From contig LUCM01005800.1 in NCBI GenBank assembly GCA_008360955.1, positions 130,707-194,706 of the forward strand: DNA of 64,000 nt, given 5' to 3'. Shown one piece after another: positions 11,549 to 24,843 of this stretch (within the stretch, counting starts at the first letter, position 1; each line of letters begins with the position of its first letter). Source of the DNA: Fasciolopsis buskii. Its lineage: Eukaryota; Platyhelminthes; Trematoda; Plagiorchiida; Fasciolidae. A model generated the notes under the pieces. It worked only from the letters and a program-made list of their open reading frames with translations. It searched no databases and was not told where the DNA came from. The position numbers and the translations under genes were made by a program.

Positions 11549-14089
11549 CCGATTCCGTGATTCTGTGAAGGTTTTGCTGCATTTGTTTAACTAATCATGG
11601 TGCATTTTAGAAGTAATATTTTAAGAACATCAATACCAGAATTATTGGTCGAATTCATTTGCCTGCGACTTACATTCTTTCATGGAATGATTCTTCTTGT
11701 CATAAATGGATCAAAGTTGAAATTGATGCATAATTTGACAGTCATCATCTTTTCATTTCTGTGGTTTGGTCTTGTATCATGCACCCTAGAATAATTTGAT
11801 GAATGAAGCCGTTGCCCAAGAAACGCCGAGGTAGTACACATGAAAACGCCATCACACCGATTTGAGGTTTATGAAGTGTTTGGCTGTCTCAGTATATTCA
11901 GTAATTTTATCTAAATATATTTGTAATAGGCAGGTTTCCCTGAAAGCCATCGGTTTGGTAATAAGTCCCTCTTTGTATATATGATTGGTATTGGGTTTAA
12001 AATCATTTCGATAACGTTTTCAAACCAATAAAGTCGGAAACATTGCTCGGACTTATTACCCCATTAGAGTAGGCATACTGATGTGATATAAGACGGGGAT
12101 TTTCGTTTGTGAAACACTCACGTTCGAATTTGATAAAAGGTAAATTGGAGAGATCTATCATATCACAAAAGAACAAAAATTTTGACCTTATGATTTCGTC
12201 TCGTTGATTTTACGAGAATGCCTATTGGGTTATATCAACTACCTTAGGGTCCATCGGTGTACGATTGAACTGAAGCGCAGCTTTGCGATTAGTTCCACGT
12301 TTACTAGTGGGTGGTTGGAGGCTGTAGTAATCCATTGGTCTGGTCGTTTAGACCCACGATCAGTAAACCTAAAAGTAGAAATGCGCATGCCAATTTGGTC
12401 GGCGACCAATGCTTTTGACACAAGCACAGGATCACAGTGAATAGGCACTTACAGGGGATTTACTGGCGTGGTTCCATTCACTTCTGCCCGGGATAGTGAT
12501 CCACTTGGCTAACGTTCACCCGATAAACTACTTTTGGTTGACTACTAAGTTTGACAATGGCACCATCTGTGTTTTACAAAATCCTTATTGTACTGTTACA
12601 AACGTTACGACTTGCATACTAAGTAGGAAGTCGGTTGTTAATGCTACTCTATTTCTGCGAATAAAGATATCGCCGTGCACAGGTTATTGGCTGTGCTACT
12701 CGCACAACAAATGCTTTGGAAAGCTTCACTTTATAGGGCGAATGATAGATTAGCTCAATAATAAAAGTGTTCCTGTTATATTCATGATCTCTGCCACTGC
12801 AAACAACAAATTACGTCAAATTTTCATGGGATTCGAGTTTGGTTTTAAGCTTTTGAACGCCTAAAATTTTCCAAGACACCAATACCGGACTAAGAATTTA
12901 CGAGATTCCAGTTACTTTACCTTTCCTCGGGACATGATTTAGGAACGTTTAGAAAACGCGCAGAGCAAAGTAACCCCACTCAACTCCTGTCCGGATTTAT
13001 TTATTCCAGCGTCCATTCAATTACCTAATGTAAATTATAAAATCACCCGATGAGACTGATATTGCATTATCGTTCGAAGACTTGTTTGATTCCTGCTACG
13101 ACCGGAAGTTGACGTTCCTGATTTCTTGCTGCCCTGCTGGACAGAGAACGTGACAGTTAGGAGTTTGTTTCAGTCGAATTGGATACATTGGTCATGCACA
13201 CTTTCATATGCATACTTGATGGGGCATGTGAACTCACGATTATATCAAATTGTTGATAACGATAAGATCAAGTGCAGTAGTGAGGGACCACCTTAACCGA
13301 TCTGTCGACTTAATTTTCCCGTGCGCTTTGCGTTTGACTAGGCCTAATTTCACGTGCTCAAACCAGTTCGACAAACGTAGCTCGCTGTTGAATCTACTTG
13401 AGATCCTCAGTCGAAATCGGAATAAAAAGACTTTTAATATCCACAATACACCCCATGCTGATGACTAAACCGTATTGCCAAGGAAGCACTGTTACACGAG
13501 GAGTTATATATGTTCCTTGTCTATTCAACTAATCCGGATAGCCATTGGTAACGAACATGTTCATGGATTAGATTGTAGAGAACATTATCGAAATTTTTCT
13601 CGTGTCTAAAGCGACCCGAATATGGCTGGCTCACAACTTTTCTGCATAATGACTTATCATGATTATAAGTGTAACAAAACAGGATAACAAAACTTGGAAA
13701 GCGTGAAAAGTCACAGAAAAGAAAATAATCTACACAAATTTGTTTAATCGAATTCATGCCAGACGTATAACTCACTTTGGTTCACACATTATGATCCAAT
13801 AAGTGGTACGAAATTTGTTTAATGCCAAACATGTCTACTTATTTTGGTTATTACGGTTAAATACATTTTGTACACACCTTGAGATTATGTCATGTTTCAT
13901 CCAGGCAGCCGGTTATTTTAGCCAAGATATTCAATTTTCGATTTTTCTACGGAACAATCGGATCTTGCTTTTTATGCTATTACAGTGAATATTCTAACAA
14001 GGTTCGCGATTTGAAATAAATGCAAAGTTCTCTGTAAAGTTGCAACGTAGCTAGTAATTATCACTTGATTTCATGTTTGTGTCTAATAG
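11549..14089. other. 3-prime flank of the deaminase gene and intergenic DNA
   Basis: I recognise no gene. Two overlapping open frames on opposite strands at 12204-12448 look like chance frames or an unidentified repeat. A possible poly(A) signal lies at 12028. Confidence 0.5.
12028..12033 (+). promoter_or_regulatory. possible poly(A) signal for the deaminase gene
   Basis: An AATAAA hexamer lies about 480 bases after the deaminase stop codon on the same strand. Position and hexamer are the only evidence. Confidence 0.25.
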
Positions 14090-14324
14090 AACAGACGAAA
14101 TTCGATAATTTGTTTCAGATTGGTCGACGTGACCAGTCTGGTTTTGTAGAGTGGCAAATTGTTCGCCTTTCTGGAATCGATACACCTAGAATCCTGAATA
14201 TGCAGTTGGATCAAAGTCCGTCAAATGTCGCAGCTACAAGAAGGTGCATTTTGGAAACTGTATCTAAAAGTATCAAATTCAAACGTGGAAGCTCATTGTC
14301 CGCTGTTATTTTTCATTCTCCAAG
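14090..14324 (+). CDS. candidate internal exon with a nuclease-fold-like motif
   Basis: The frame is open across a stretch bordered by a good acceptor (TTTGTGTCTAATAG before 14090) and a weaker donor (CAAG before GTTGGT at 14325). It encodes about 78 residues. The segment VRLSGIDTPRIL resembles the strand-turn motif of staphylococcal-nuclease (TNase) folds, usually written R-L-x-G-I-D-x-P. It is followed by a helix-like stretch with spaced Arg and Lys and then a beta-like segment (LSAVIF), as that fold would have. A second, weaker likeness is to the FQIGR start of a Pellino-type FHA domain. The acceptor falls inside a codon (phase 2), so upstream exons are needed, and I found none. Family assignment is inference. 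Confidence 0.35.
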
Positions 14325-17300
14325 GTTGGTAACTTTCGTTGTCCATGGCACTTTCTTTCCTTTATATTACCCTCTTTGAAACAATGTGCGAATAAGTTGA
14401 TTGGTTACGGGTTAGTACATCGTTGGGTTCAAAACGAGTTACCTAAAAAATGAAGTCAGCTGATGAATGATGTTCAAACCCGGCGAAGAGTAAACTTTGC
14501 GTAAGTAATTTCCTACATATTCTGAGCAGTGCATTATGAACTTACAGTGCACAGCGCGACTAGCTTTGAGTATCTGATTTTTAATAAAACATACGGGGAC
14601 TATTCATACCTCGAGTTCGTATAGCCTGGGCCCTGGAATGCCTTTGTCACATAATGGACATGATCGACAAGAAAGCAGGAGAATAAGAAAGTGACTTGAC
14701 ATTTTAGAGACAAAACTATCCCAGGTAGGCGCCACTTTTTCCTAATACGTTGGTGAAATTTTCCTTAAGCCATGGGTGATAACAATCGATACCAAAACTG
14801 CCTTGGATGTTACAATCCAGCGTTTCTGTGCGAATAACGAAAACCGAAAAGAGTGGGTTGATGAATCTGGACTCGGCGTAGTTCTAATCAACAAGGCGAT
14901 TAGGTTGACTGGAGATATCTTTCCATCAGAAAAAGAAAATCAACTAATATGATCTATTAGTTCGTGGGGGAGAAAACTGGCTTGAAGTCCGTAAGATTTA
15001 AATCCATTTTGTTGTTGAGTAGTTATCTATTATACAATAAACCAGCCAAAGGTTTCTAGTTTTAGATGATAGCGCATTAGTTAATTATGTTTCACTTTTC
15101 TTCCATTGAAAGAGTAAGCTGACTAGCTGATTTTATAATATTATTTTGTTCCTTTGGCCAATAGAAAGACTGCCGTTCGTTACAATCAGAGCCCGGATAT
15201 TACCTCCCTCGGAAGAGAAAAAACTAAAATATACTACTTTTTAAGTGTACACCGAAAGGAATTTTTAGGGGCTTCCCAATACATGGCCATTCGTTTCACT
15301 TAATCTGCCCCACATTTTCAACATATTCATAGCTTCTTTGCCCCACTGCAAGCCTGATATGCGCTCAGTTGTTGCGAAATTCTGTTTTTTGCCAGGATAG
15401 ATAGATAGATAGATTGATAGGTCTACTAACTGATCGATTGATTAATAGATAACTGGATAGTTACATTTATATTATATATATATATAGGTAGATAAAAAGC
15501 TGATAAGTAGGAAGGAAAGATAGGCAAACAGGTTAATTGACTGGTACCTTGATGGAATTACATTAAATTGACTTTCAGTATTTTAGATTAATCCATAGTT
15601 TATATACAAAACTTTACTCTTAAAAGTTTATTAACATATGTCGTAAATGGATATGATAAAATTCCTCTTTTACCAGTAGCAACTAACACAGCTGAGCGAA
15701 TCAGTTCTGTCTGTGATCAAAGTTCCGTACAAATAGGCAGACCGAGAAAGAGTACATAAAATGTCATTTGTTTCTATAAACTGGAATTTACACCAATACC
15801 AATGGAGTTATATAAATTGCTGAAAGTTTCGACTTTTTTTGATGAAGTAGACAGGGTCTTTGGGACAACTAAATGGTAGTCACGCGATTACACAGGGAAC
15901 TTTTTGCCAATCTAAAAAACAAAAGAAGAAAGGACGATAGAAACAAACTGGTTGACGAGAACCGTAAACATAAAAGATTTTTGAATGGTGCCGTGAGCGG
16001 AAGGATATTCTGTATTCAGAAATAAAAGGAAAACAAAAGTTTACGTTCGGAAAAGAAGAAAACATGTGCACCATAAAATAATTACCCATTTATTTTAAGA
16101 GTACTAAACAACAGACCGTCAGAAGCATCGGAAAAGTGAAGAGCATAATTCACTGGGTCCTGTTTCTTATGCCTGAAATATCAGATAACATTCTACATGC
16201 ATTCTAAGTTTTGTTTGACCAGAACGGATTTACTTAGGTAATCAGTTTATTTTCTATTCAATTTCACCGGGAACGTACGAGTACGTATTCCGTATATATT
16301 TTAATATCGGGTACGCGATACTGACTAGAATGAAGAATAAATTCAATCGCGACACGGCCGGATTCAATTTCCGGCATGAATCTCGAACGAAAAACACAGG
16401 TATTTTCATGCATTCACTATAGTAGAAGGCGAGGCAAATACAAGATTGTGTCAAAGTAGAAAGCAGACGTTTATTCAGTCAGAACACAGGGTATATTTTA
16501 ACTGGGGAAATTTGATTTAGTACAGCCTATCCTTCAAATCTAGCGCTTTTTTAGGTTCCGTGAGAAATATTTCGTAAACGTCACCGGATCAGCTAAAAGA
16601 AAAAAGTAGATTCTGAATATTTGCACAGCAGCAATTTAGTAATGCATACGCACGAACAATCGTCAATTAAACAGGAATTATTTGGTATTAAAACTTCCGA
16701 AAAATCGAATCGAAAGCCGTGAGTCGATCGCAACAGAGATGGAGTTCAGTGTGCCAGAAATAGCAGAATTGTCTGTCGTAGAGTGAATGTCTAATGAACG
16801 GGTTTCAGTTTTATCAAACTGCTTTATCCAAATCGTGAAATTCTATCTCCGTTAATTCTGGTACGCACGTGGCTCTGGTTCATTTCAGTTCGAGTTTTAC
16901 AACCGTTATTTTCGTATCAGCTTTGTCTGATTTCTGATTGCCACTTTACAATATCTCCCATGCAAGGCAACAAAATAAAACGAGATTAGGTGATAGACAG
17001 ACGGGAAAAATGTTAAATTGTGCTTTAATACAGCATAGGGAAGATTTTGAATGCAAAAGATTTACTGACCTTTATATTGAGCCTTATCGCCTTTTGTATC
17101 CAACTATGGGTTGAGAAATGGGATTCTCGTGAACACCAACCCGGTAGCTCTTATCGGACATACTTAAGCCAGTCCACTGGTTACGATCTTCAAACCTCTT
17201 TGTCATGTCCTTAACCGGCCACCTCGCCCCAGCTTCAGGCTGTTACTCGATTCGTTGAACAACATTTAACAATGAAGTAGTTTCATGGGCATAAGCAAAA

Positions 17301-18349
17301 CCCATCAATTTCAATGCCAATTATAAAGATGATACCTAAGAAATCTGTAGCATATGACTAACCCCTGAGATGCTGAGGGAAATCCAGCATCATTTTCTAC
17401 GAATATTCTTATGGCAATGGTGTCCAAACACCAAACGGTTCCGTATGTGTGCCTTCAACGGCCACATTTATAAGCTGTACAGTAGAACGAAAATTATTGT
17501 GGACGTTTACTGACAACCTTTGATTGATAGCCGAATATCATGCAGACGATACTGATGCCTCGAGTTGTAAACTCTATTTCAGACTTACATATACGCGACA
17601 ACGCTTCATCCGACGTACGATAAGAAGAAGTAGTGCAACTACCCTATTTACCGAATCTATCTACTTCACCCAATTCTCCCGTGCAAGAACAAGCTTTGGT
17701 TTTGAGCCACTTTTAAATTTTGAAGATTCAGAATGCATCCCGAACTTGCTCAAATCATCATTTAGACGATCCAGCTAAGCCTATGACTTCTCTGGGTCCT
17801 CGCACAGATACACAACATTTTGGATGCTCTAAGTTAGACAGTTTTCTATCTGAACAAATTTCATTGCCATTATTTTCAAATGGGGATAGGACAATTTCCA
17901 TTATCATTTCATTGGAAGTTTCAAAAAGAAAATGGACAAAGAAAGCAATCTAGATAAACACCATTTCTCGCGATAAATTCGAGTGGACGGTCGTTGCAAG
18001 CCTTAATTTGGCTTCGGTTGTAGGAATGCAGTAAGTGGAAAAGTGCGAACAATTTGTGTGACGCACCCATTTATGGGAGGCAGAGTCACACAATGACACG
18101 ATCGACCGTGTCAATCTTTGTCTTCGAATCAAGAAGAATTGAATTTGTGGGTTTATGAAATATTTGCCAACGTCCGAATATTTATTGTAAACTGACGATA
18201 AATCGATGCCGTCCAGTCCGGTACCACGCTTCAAATATCGGGACATTATCTGGGTATATCTCACTCCTAGTCTTGTGATTGTGGTTGTCGATTCCGTACC
18301 TCTCTCCCTGTGTAGAGGGCCCCAGCGACTATAGGACATTTTCCTTCCC
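14325..18349. other. intergenic or intronic DNA
   Basis: This stretch holds simple repeats at 15396-15520 and short frames without family motifs. A 129-codon minus-strand frame at 17950-18339 is adjacent to the reverse-transcriptase relic but shows no motif I know. Confidence 0.45.
15396..15520. repeat. GATA-rich simple repeat with an embedded (TA)n
   Basis: Four clean GATA units at the left decay into GATT/GATA variants, followed by a short (TA) run at about 15472-15486 and further GATA-like words. Confidence 0.85.
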
Positions 18350-18544
18350 TTAGGCTAATGCATGCTCCATGTCTGAAACGAATATCTGTTCACTACACCC
18401 CCATTCGGGACGGACCCTTACTTGGCTCTCTTGCATGTACCTTTCGCGAGTACCAACTAATCGGTGGAGAGTAGTGTCCGCCAGCAGTTTGGATGTGATA
18501 TAAATTCGTTGGTGAATTCCACTTGAGAATTTATCAGCCATCAT
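18350..18544 (-). pseudogene. reverse-transcriptase relic of a non-LTR element
   Basis: The minus-strand frame contains TSKLLADTTLHRLVGTRER followed by VRPEWGCSEQIF. This parallels the RT stretch in the element at 2-5 kb (VTKVLAPVTLRHL, then FRPGRGCIEQIF), with the usual G-R-G altered to E-W-G. About 60 residues are recognisable; the next RT motifs and the endonuclease are missing. It is an old 5- and 3-prime truncated fragment, clearly more diverged than the element at 2-5 kb. Confidence 0.6.
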
Positions 18545-19228
18545 CGAGACATACCAGTCTCTATAAGTTTGTTCATTTATCCAGATTGATCCTAGGTGTT
18601 TATCAACTCTGATGTCAACACTTCCTCACCGTCCTTGAAGAAGGAAGGAAACAATTCAGTTCAGCTATCGTGTTCAGTTTCAGAAAACCTACATCGTCAA
18701 TAATCTCCATTAGCGATGGAACACTAGTGTCTACCTGCATGGGTTCTCAATTAGAGGAAAGATGTCTACTGTGGAAGTGGCCTAATTAACCTGAATCTTA
18801 CAGCGCTCTAACCAACGCTCCACCTGATGCTCCTTAGAGTGAAACAATGAGTCGATGGAGTTCTGGCTCAATTAGCCTACATTTGGGTTTCGTGGACCAG
18901 TACTCCTAATAAGTTGATAAAACTTTCCGGCTACTACTGATAGTCATAGCATTTTCCGATTCTGTACATTTCCGCATCCGCCACTGCTCATAGTCATTCA
19001 TCACTCTCCTGGTCACCTAACTTCCCACTGAGTGAGCTTTCTGAGAATGGGTCTATAGAACAGACTGAAATCAGAACAGAACAATAAATACTGGACACCA
19101 ACAGTTCCTGACTTTCCTATGGCTTGAAGTCCTGCGTGACATTCTCCCCTGAGTATACAGCTTCCCTGACCAATTTTAGCTCAGATGCTGGATATTCAAT
19201 TGTTCAGCAATAGCGTTGGAAACTCCGG

Positions 19229-19615
19229 TTAGAAATAAAGTTGGCTGTTATCGTCTGTAATCGGTTCTGCAGGCCGCGTGGTTATTTTGTTGGTGCGACC
19301 CCAGACTACGCGTGAAAATATGATCTGAGTCCATAGATGGTCATCGGTGACTGATGGTGTTGTGGTCATTGTGGTTCTAACGCGATGAGGTCTACGGGGA
19401 GTGCCGGGTAATCCAGTATTGTATTTTGTGGCAGCCGCTAGCGTTCGCCAGAAAAAACCAGCGGTCGGAAAAGAGCTGGATGCAATGGTTGCGATTTTCG
19501 GCTGCCCGGTGTTTAAGCTGATGTAGAAAGCGCCGGCGAAAGGTAAAAGCAATTGCACTGGCACTGTTATTTTTGGCTTCATCAATGAAACAAGAAGCTC
19601 AAGGGTGTAGAACAA
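19229..19615 (-). CDS. unrecognised 128-codon open frame
   Basis: An ATG-started minus-strand frame with higher GC than its surroundings. The N-terminal half is hydrophobic (PVQLLLPFAGAFYI around residues 18-31). The middle is rich in Pro, Arg and Thr (GTPRRPHRVRTTMTTTPSV). No known domain is visible and no splice sites stand out. It could be a small membrane or secreted protein, an exon, or chance. Confidence 0.2.
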   Translation of the reverse strand: MFYTLELLVSLMKPKITVPVQLLLPFAGAFYISLNTGQPKIATIASSSFPTAGFFWRTLAAATKYNTGLPGTPRRPHRVRTTMTTTPSVTDDHLWTQIIFSRVVWGRTNKITTRPAEPITDDNSQLYF

Positions 19616-21546
19616 ATGCAGTCATCAAAAACCACCGGTTTACAGTTAATTTAGATACGATATCAAGTTTCCAAATGAAGCCAAAAATTTTTGATAGAAA
19701 AAACAATGGCATTGGTATCTTATTCAAGTCGTGGTACTTCAGAGCAGCTTTCCAAAATGAACGATGGTTGCAAGTAATTCTTATTGTCGATTAGAGATTC
19801 TGAACATCAAAAACAACGTTGCGCATTCATTCGACGCATTTTCTCTGCACGCGACTTCTATGAAATGCAAATGGATCTAAAATGGCGAAAGTCTTCCGTT
19901 AAGAATGTTGCTTTCAGATTTTTTTGCCCGGGAAACATGAAGGTGCTCTATGTATGCAGTAGTAACGTTTACTTCTTTTCGAAATGATCGGGATTTAACT
20001 AACAGTTTATGAACACGGATTCACACATGTCTAGGATGTGCTTACGAGCCCAGGTTACATGAGAATGATGATTTGTTTGTGCACACTAGAGTATTCGAGT
20101 TACACGGTCAAGGATGACAGCTACAGAAAAACATTCAAACATTTAGTGACGACCTAAATTAACGGACGATGAATCTGAAAATCTGTCGTTCGGTCTAGAT
20201 ATCTTCAAGAATTTGTTGAACACCTGTCCGCTCAGTGTTCATACCAATTTTCCAGCTTTTTCAACATTACCATCAGATAGTATGCGTACACTCTTCGTGT
20301 GTACCGCCCACTATCAGCTCCATTGATGACCCTTTTACACCACTTGTAACCTCCCATCTCCTAGACTACGATTTCCCAATGACTGTTGGTAACTTCATTC
20401 ATTCTAATAATTACTCAAGTCTATCTTTCAATTTTAGCGATAACAGTAAATCGGTCATTAAACGGAACTCCAGTTTAGACACTGGTTATCAAGACCACCC
20501 GACCAACTGAAAGTTACTGTTTTTGCTAGTGACGATTGTCCGTCATTTCTAAGACCTAAAATCTATTTGGACGCTGCCCAAATGTAATTTGCTTTTTAAA
20601 ATCAGACAAAATTTTGTCTTCCTCTGAGGACTCAATACCAATTTGCCGGAAAGCAAGAAACTAGATCAGCGTCTGTTTGACACAGGATGATTTCCACTCA
20701 GCTGAGCCCAAATTAAAATCAAACTAAATGTCTGATGTGTAATTTCGGTCTGCCCTGGGTACTTCTATCTGTAAATCTTAGCACATTGAATTCCCCAATT
20801 GAAAGTTGCCCGGTCGAGTGTCTAGAAAACAATGAAAGAGGAACATTTCACAGCTCGGTGTCGGAATATTTAGGCTGTCTCAAACGCCACAAACGAAGAT
20901 TTCGACATTTACTGTGCACTGTATTCATTCGGCTTTATTACAATATGCTCTTCAAACATACTCAGACCTTTCTGGAAACAAGATTTCAAAGCAGTTCGCC
21001 GCTTAATGGCTATTATTAACCGTAGGCCACTTTTATTATTTGGTCTTGCGTGAACTGAATCTTTCATGCTCAGCTTCACTCCACAAGAAGTTAAACAGTC
21101 CAACCCAATTACTTTTCTGTACTTATGGATCCACTCTATGCGAATTTAGGCATCTTTTTCCACAACCGTTAATATGCATAGCAACTCTGTTGTTACCTCG
21201 TGCGACGATATTGATCGGTGACGAGATGTAATGCAAAACTGGATTACTTTCGAAATTTGATTAGCATTCATTTTTCTTCTATCTCGTCCTTTTGATCCAT
21301 GGCCAACTGTTCCATTTCTACACAATCTTAATCAGAGGTTTGACAAAAAAATCAAAAGAAATGGTTTCTGTTAAATGTATACAAAAACAGGAAACAAAAA
21401 GCAAACACTGGGAGATCGTATTATGAACTGACTGACTCGGTTTAACAAACATCATTCGTACTATACCTAGTTTTTTTCAGTCAGGTTCCTTAGTACTTAT
21501 CTTATGTACCCAATTTTCTGAACAAGAACTGCGAGTCTTAGTTTAA

Positions 21547-21771
21547 TTGGATGAGACAAAATTCCGGAAACTAGTATTTTGCACATTGCACGACAACTTA
21601 CTTCGTCCCGATTGCTATATTGATTCACCTTCTCGACAGGTTACCAATAAGCTTAGCGAAGCTATTGAACTACCTGTCTTTCATTCTAGGATGAAGCACA
21701 AATCGGAATGGATGGAACCGAATGTAGTCAGCACCTGGTTTCTCCGCACGCTTCGATCGGCTGCACATGAG
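21547..21771 (+). CDS. candidate exon, unrecognised
   Basis: The open frame ends at a fair donor (CATGAG before GTATCA at 21772). The translated text is balanced and non-repetitive (for example KSEWMEPNVVSTWFLRTL). The 5-prime border is uncertain: a TAA lies directly upstream in frame, and the strong acceptor TTTTTTTCAG at about 21480 opens a different frame. No family is recognised. Confidence 0.2.
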
Positions 21772-23001
21772 GTATCACCGAAATATCGATTGCACAACGA
21801 CAGCCCGATAACTGACAAAGGCATAGGATTCTTTTTTTAACTTTGTCCATTTAGCATCGTCTGCCCTGTTTTGATTGCAATCCGGGAGTGAGCTTTTTGT
21901 TGTGGCTTGTCAGACAAAAAGAGGTACATAATGTTATTAGTTTAATCAATGAAAATATGTTTACTTCCCCAGGTTTCCCCGATCTGCGATTATAAATCTA
22001 GTAAACATGGTCTTCTACTTGCCAAATAAAAGGTTTTAGCAAATGTTTTAAAGGTTTACCATAGTCTGTATGGTAGCAAGCTAATGGTATTTAAGAACCA
22101 GCCAACAAAATCTAACGTGTACTATTTGAAAGATGAATTCGAGGACAAAATCGCATCGGAATAGTAAAATAGAATTCGGAATCCAAAACCTTTACTTAAA
22201 AAAAACGCATTACCCATGGTTCGGCTTGTATATGGGACATTTGGAGTGGTGTCTAATGTCACCATTGACTGACTAATTGTCTGTGCTAACAACACATGGC
22301 CAGTCAGTCAACATTGGCCTCAAGTGCCCATCATGGGTGTAATACTTGAGGGGTCACTTTTTTTCAAACTACACTCGATTTGCCAACTCCATTGCCTAGG
22401 TTCGTGGTCCACTGCAATTTTTTCTAACCTAAAACTTCAAATGGTACAGATTGATTGCTACTGCATGGTGCAGATATAGCATATTGCTAAGCGGTGTTCA
22501 TTTTGAAATCTTCATGGAATTTTGCTGGATGAAATGATTTTGGTTCCATTTGTGTTATTCTTTTGTTTATCTGCAATCTTAACAAGCCTAAATCGAGGGG
22601 GATAAACATTACGACAAAAAAATTAACATTTGATGCACTAGAAAAAATGGTGCAAAATCGAGCATAGCGGCGACGAAATTTAAAAAAAGAAAAGGTTCGC
22701 TGCAGCTGTGTGGCGCCAGAAACCAGCAAGAATCAAGGTCAAGGCGCAGGCGTCGTCTGGGAGTGTGACATCCTAGATAGGAGACAAATTATGGTATCGA
22801 TCAGCACACATGGCTTTGTGATACAGTAAAATGCTGAAAATTGCTGCATTTCCGTCACGGTAGAGACAAACCGTTAAATATGCTGCATAATTTACATGAT
22901 CATTAAGTGCATTCAAATTAATCTTACCAAGGGGTTCAGACCACGTACCTTATCGTTTGGATCGAAAAGGAATGACCCGCACCGCAATTGTCACCTGGAG
23001 G

Positions 23002-23036
23002 GGTGATGAGATATTTTGCTATCTGGACACCAAGTC
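23002..23036 (+). repeat. short block shared with 25073-25109
   Basis: The words GGTGATGAG, CTATCTGGACACCAAG occur here and, in diverged form, at 25073-25109 in the same order and spacing. They are probably fragments of one dispersed repeat that I cannot name. Confidence 0.4.
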
Positions 23037-24843
23037 AATCGATCCTAGGTTCACTGAATCCTTGGCGATCAGGTCCGGTTAACACAACATTTCAAAACAA
23101 TATTTCATTACCATCAGTACATGCTAATGTAAGTATCATCAACGAAAGACTAGTAGGATGATCCTGCTGCTGAGGTACTCATTGTCATTTTTGAAGTGTC
23201 ATCGTAAATGCATCTTCTTAAATTGATAAGCTACACTGATAACTAGCAGCGAAGAATAATGGTGCAAATTTTGAAACGAGACAATACCGAACTACCAACT
23301 TCAGTTATAGTTACGTTCATTTCCTTGCCTATCTCCTATGTTGATAATGACTATTGCCGTGAGGCATGTGATATTTGGGCAAGAATTGAAAGGTATTCAA
23401 AATCACTGGAAGGAATTGGAGAATCTGCCAGTTTGTCTGCTGCTTCCGCTTTTTCTTTTTGTTTTTGTTGTTATTGTTGTTGTTGCTGTTGCTATTGTTG
23501 TTTTTGGGTATGGAGCCAGCACATATTGACCAGAAAGAATTGGGACTTTATGTTCACTTTGAAAAACCCTAACAAGTACTCATTAACTGTTCGTCGAAAC
23601 TTTGCAGCTCAGCTAATGGGTATGATCCCAACACTCAGGAACCATGTATCTCACTTTATGAACATGCGTCACTGGGAATGTGTCATTGTACTTGTTCAAA
23701 ATTGGACCCATTTTAATAGCACCACTCAAATCATCGGGCAACGTCGGATGTGATTTGCTCTACTCAAGCTGCGTCTTTTTCACAGTCGCTCTACATCATC
23801 ACATGGTTTATTGTTGTTCCAGCCGCGGACCACGTGTGATCCAATATGCCGTGTATTTGTGTATGGGAATCCGGATGGCATCATAAAACTCGACATCCTA
23901 CTACTCCGTGTGCACAATGAAGCTTGCTCGTCCGCGTACTCATCGATCGACGTACTAGGTGATGAAATCTACTGTTAAAATTCATCGTGACAAATGCACG
24001 AGTTACAATTACGATCCAGCTTTATATGCATGTCTAGACACATTATGCAATATAGTGGAGTTAGGTTCGATAAACGTCAGTCAACCGTTTGACTTCCTGG
24101 CTTTTAGACATGTGCTCCAAGGTCAAAATGGCCGCTGGAAGTAATCATGTGACCCGCAAATACAAAGAATAAGAAAAGAACTTGGGTGCAATAATGTAAA
24201 AGGAAGGATGAAGGAGATTTCAGTAAGTAGTCACCTTCCTTTAAATTAGTACCGAATGAAGAAAGAGGCTGCATTCCCTATTGAGTTTTTCAACCCTTGA
24301 TGTAAGATAATCCGACAGTTATACGAAATCCAGTTATCAGTTGCATCGAACGGGCATAGAGGTTAAAATATAAACAACGCGGGTGGTGTCATCTCCATGG
24401 GAAACGAAACCTCAGTGTTAATAGCTTCTATAAGCTATGAACTGAGCTACGTAATTATTTTAAATAAAGCTTGGGGGAAAGCTAACATACTTCAGCCATG
24501 ATTGTGTAACATAAGTCAAAAAGATGGAATGAGATCAGTCATTTGCTTATTTGTTATTAAATTTTTCGCAGTTGATAGGCCAAGGTCACAATCAAGATAA
24601 CTGTCCGTAGTGTTTTGTGGCATTGATCTGGCTAAATAAAGTGGAATATGTTCCAACATTCCCGGGTAAAATTTGCAGTCTCTTCTTCTAATGTAAATGC
24701 CTACTGATGGCATATTAAAGTGGATCATATGTACAGCCTACTAGAATCCAAGATTTAGACGGACTGCGTGGAGTCAAATTTTGGGAGTTTGAAAGAACCA
24801 GAGCCATTTCATGATCGCAGTTTCTTACACCATTTCCGTTTAG
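23037..24843. other. intergenic or intronic DNA
   Basis: This stretch contains a TTG-rich microsatellite (23451-23507), which makes the 164-codon frame at 23259-23753 low-complexity. A frame at 23959-24141 reads smoothly but lacks identifiable motifs. Confidence 0.4.
23451..23507 (+). repeat. TTG-rich trinucleotide repeat
   Basis: Imperfect TTG/TTT/CTG triplets. In one frame they give a Cys run and in another a Val run, so long frames through here should be distrusted. Confidence 0.85.

Larger units (their letters stand above)
18545..23001. other. intergenic or intronic DNA with two weak coding candidates
   Basis: Apart from the frames at 19229-19615 and 21547-21771, listed separately, I see nothing identifiable. 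A frame at about 20303-20508 after a CCCACTATCAG acceptor could be a terminal exon but has no family signal. Confidence 0.4.

Noticed and set aside
12204..12448. Overlapping frames on opposite strands
   Set aside because: Neither has a motif or splice borders; possibly an unidentified repeat.
17950..18339. 129-codon minus-strand frame beside the RT relic
   Set aside because: It does not continue the RT motifs and shows no domain; likely a chance frame.
23259..23753. 164-codon plus-strand frame
   Set aside because: Its centre is a Cys/Tyr run created by a TTG-rich microsatellite; no domain and no convincing borders outside it.
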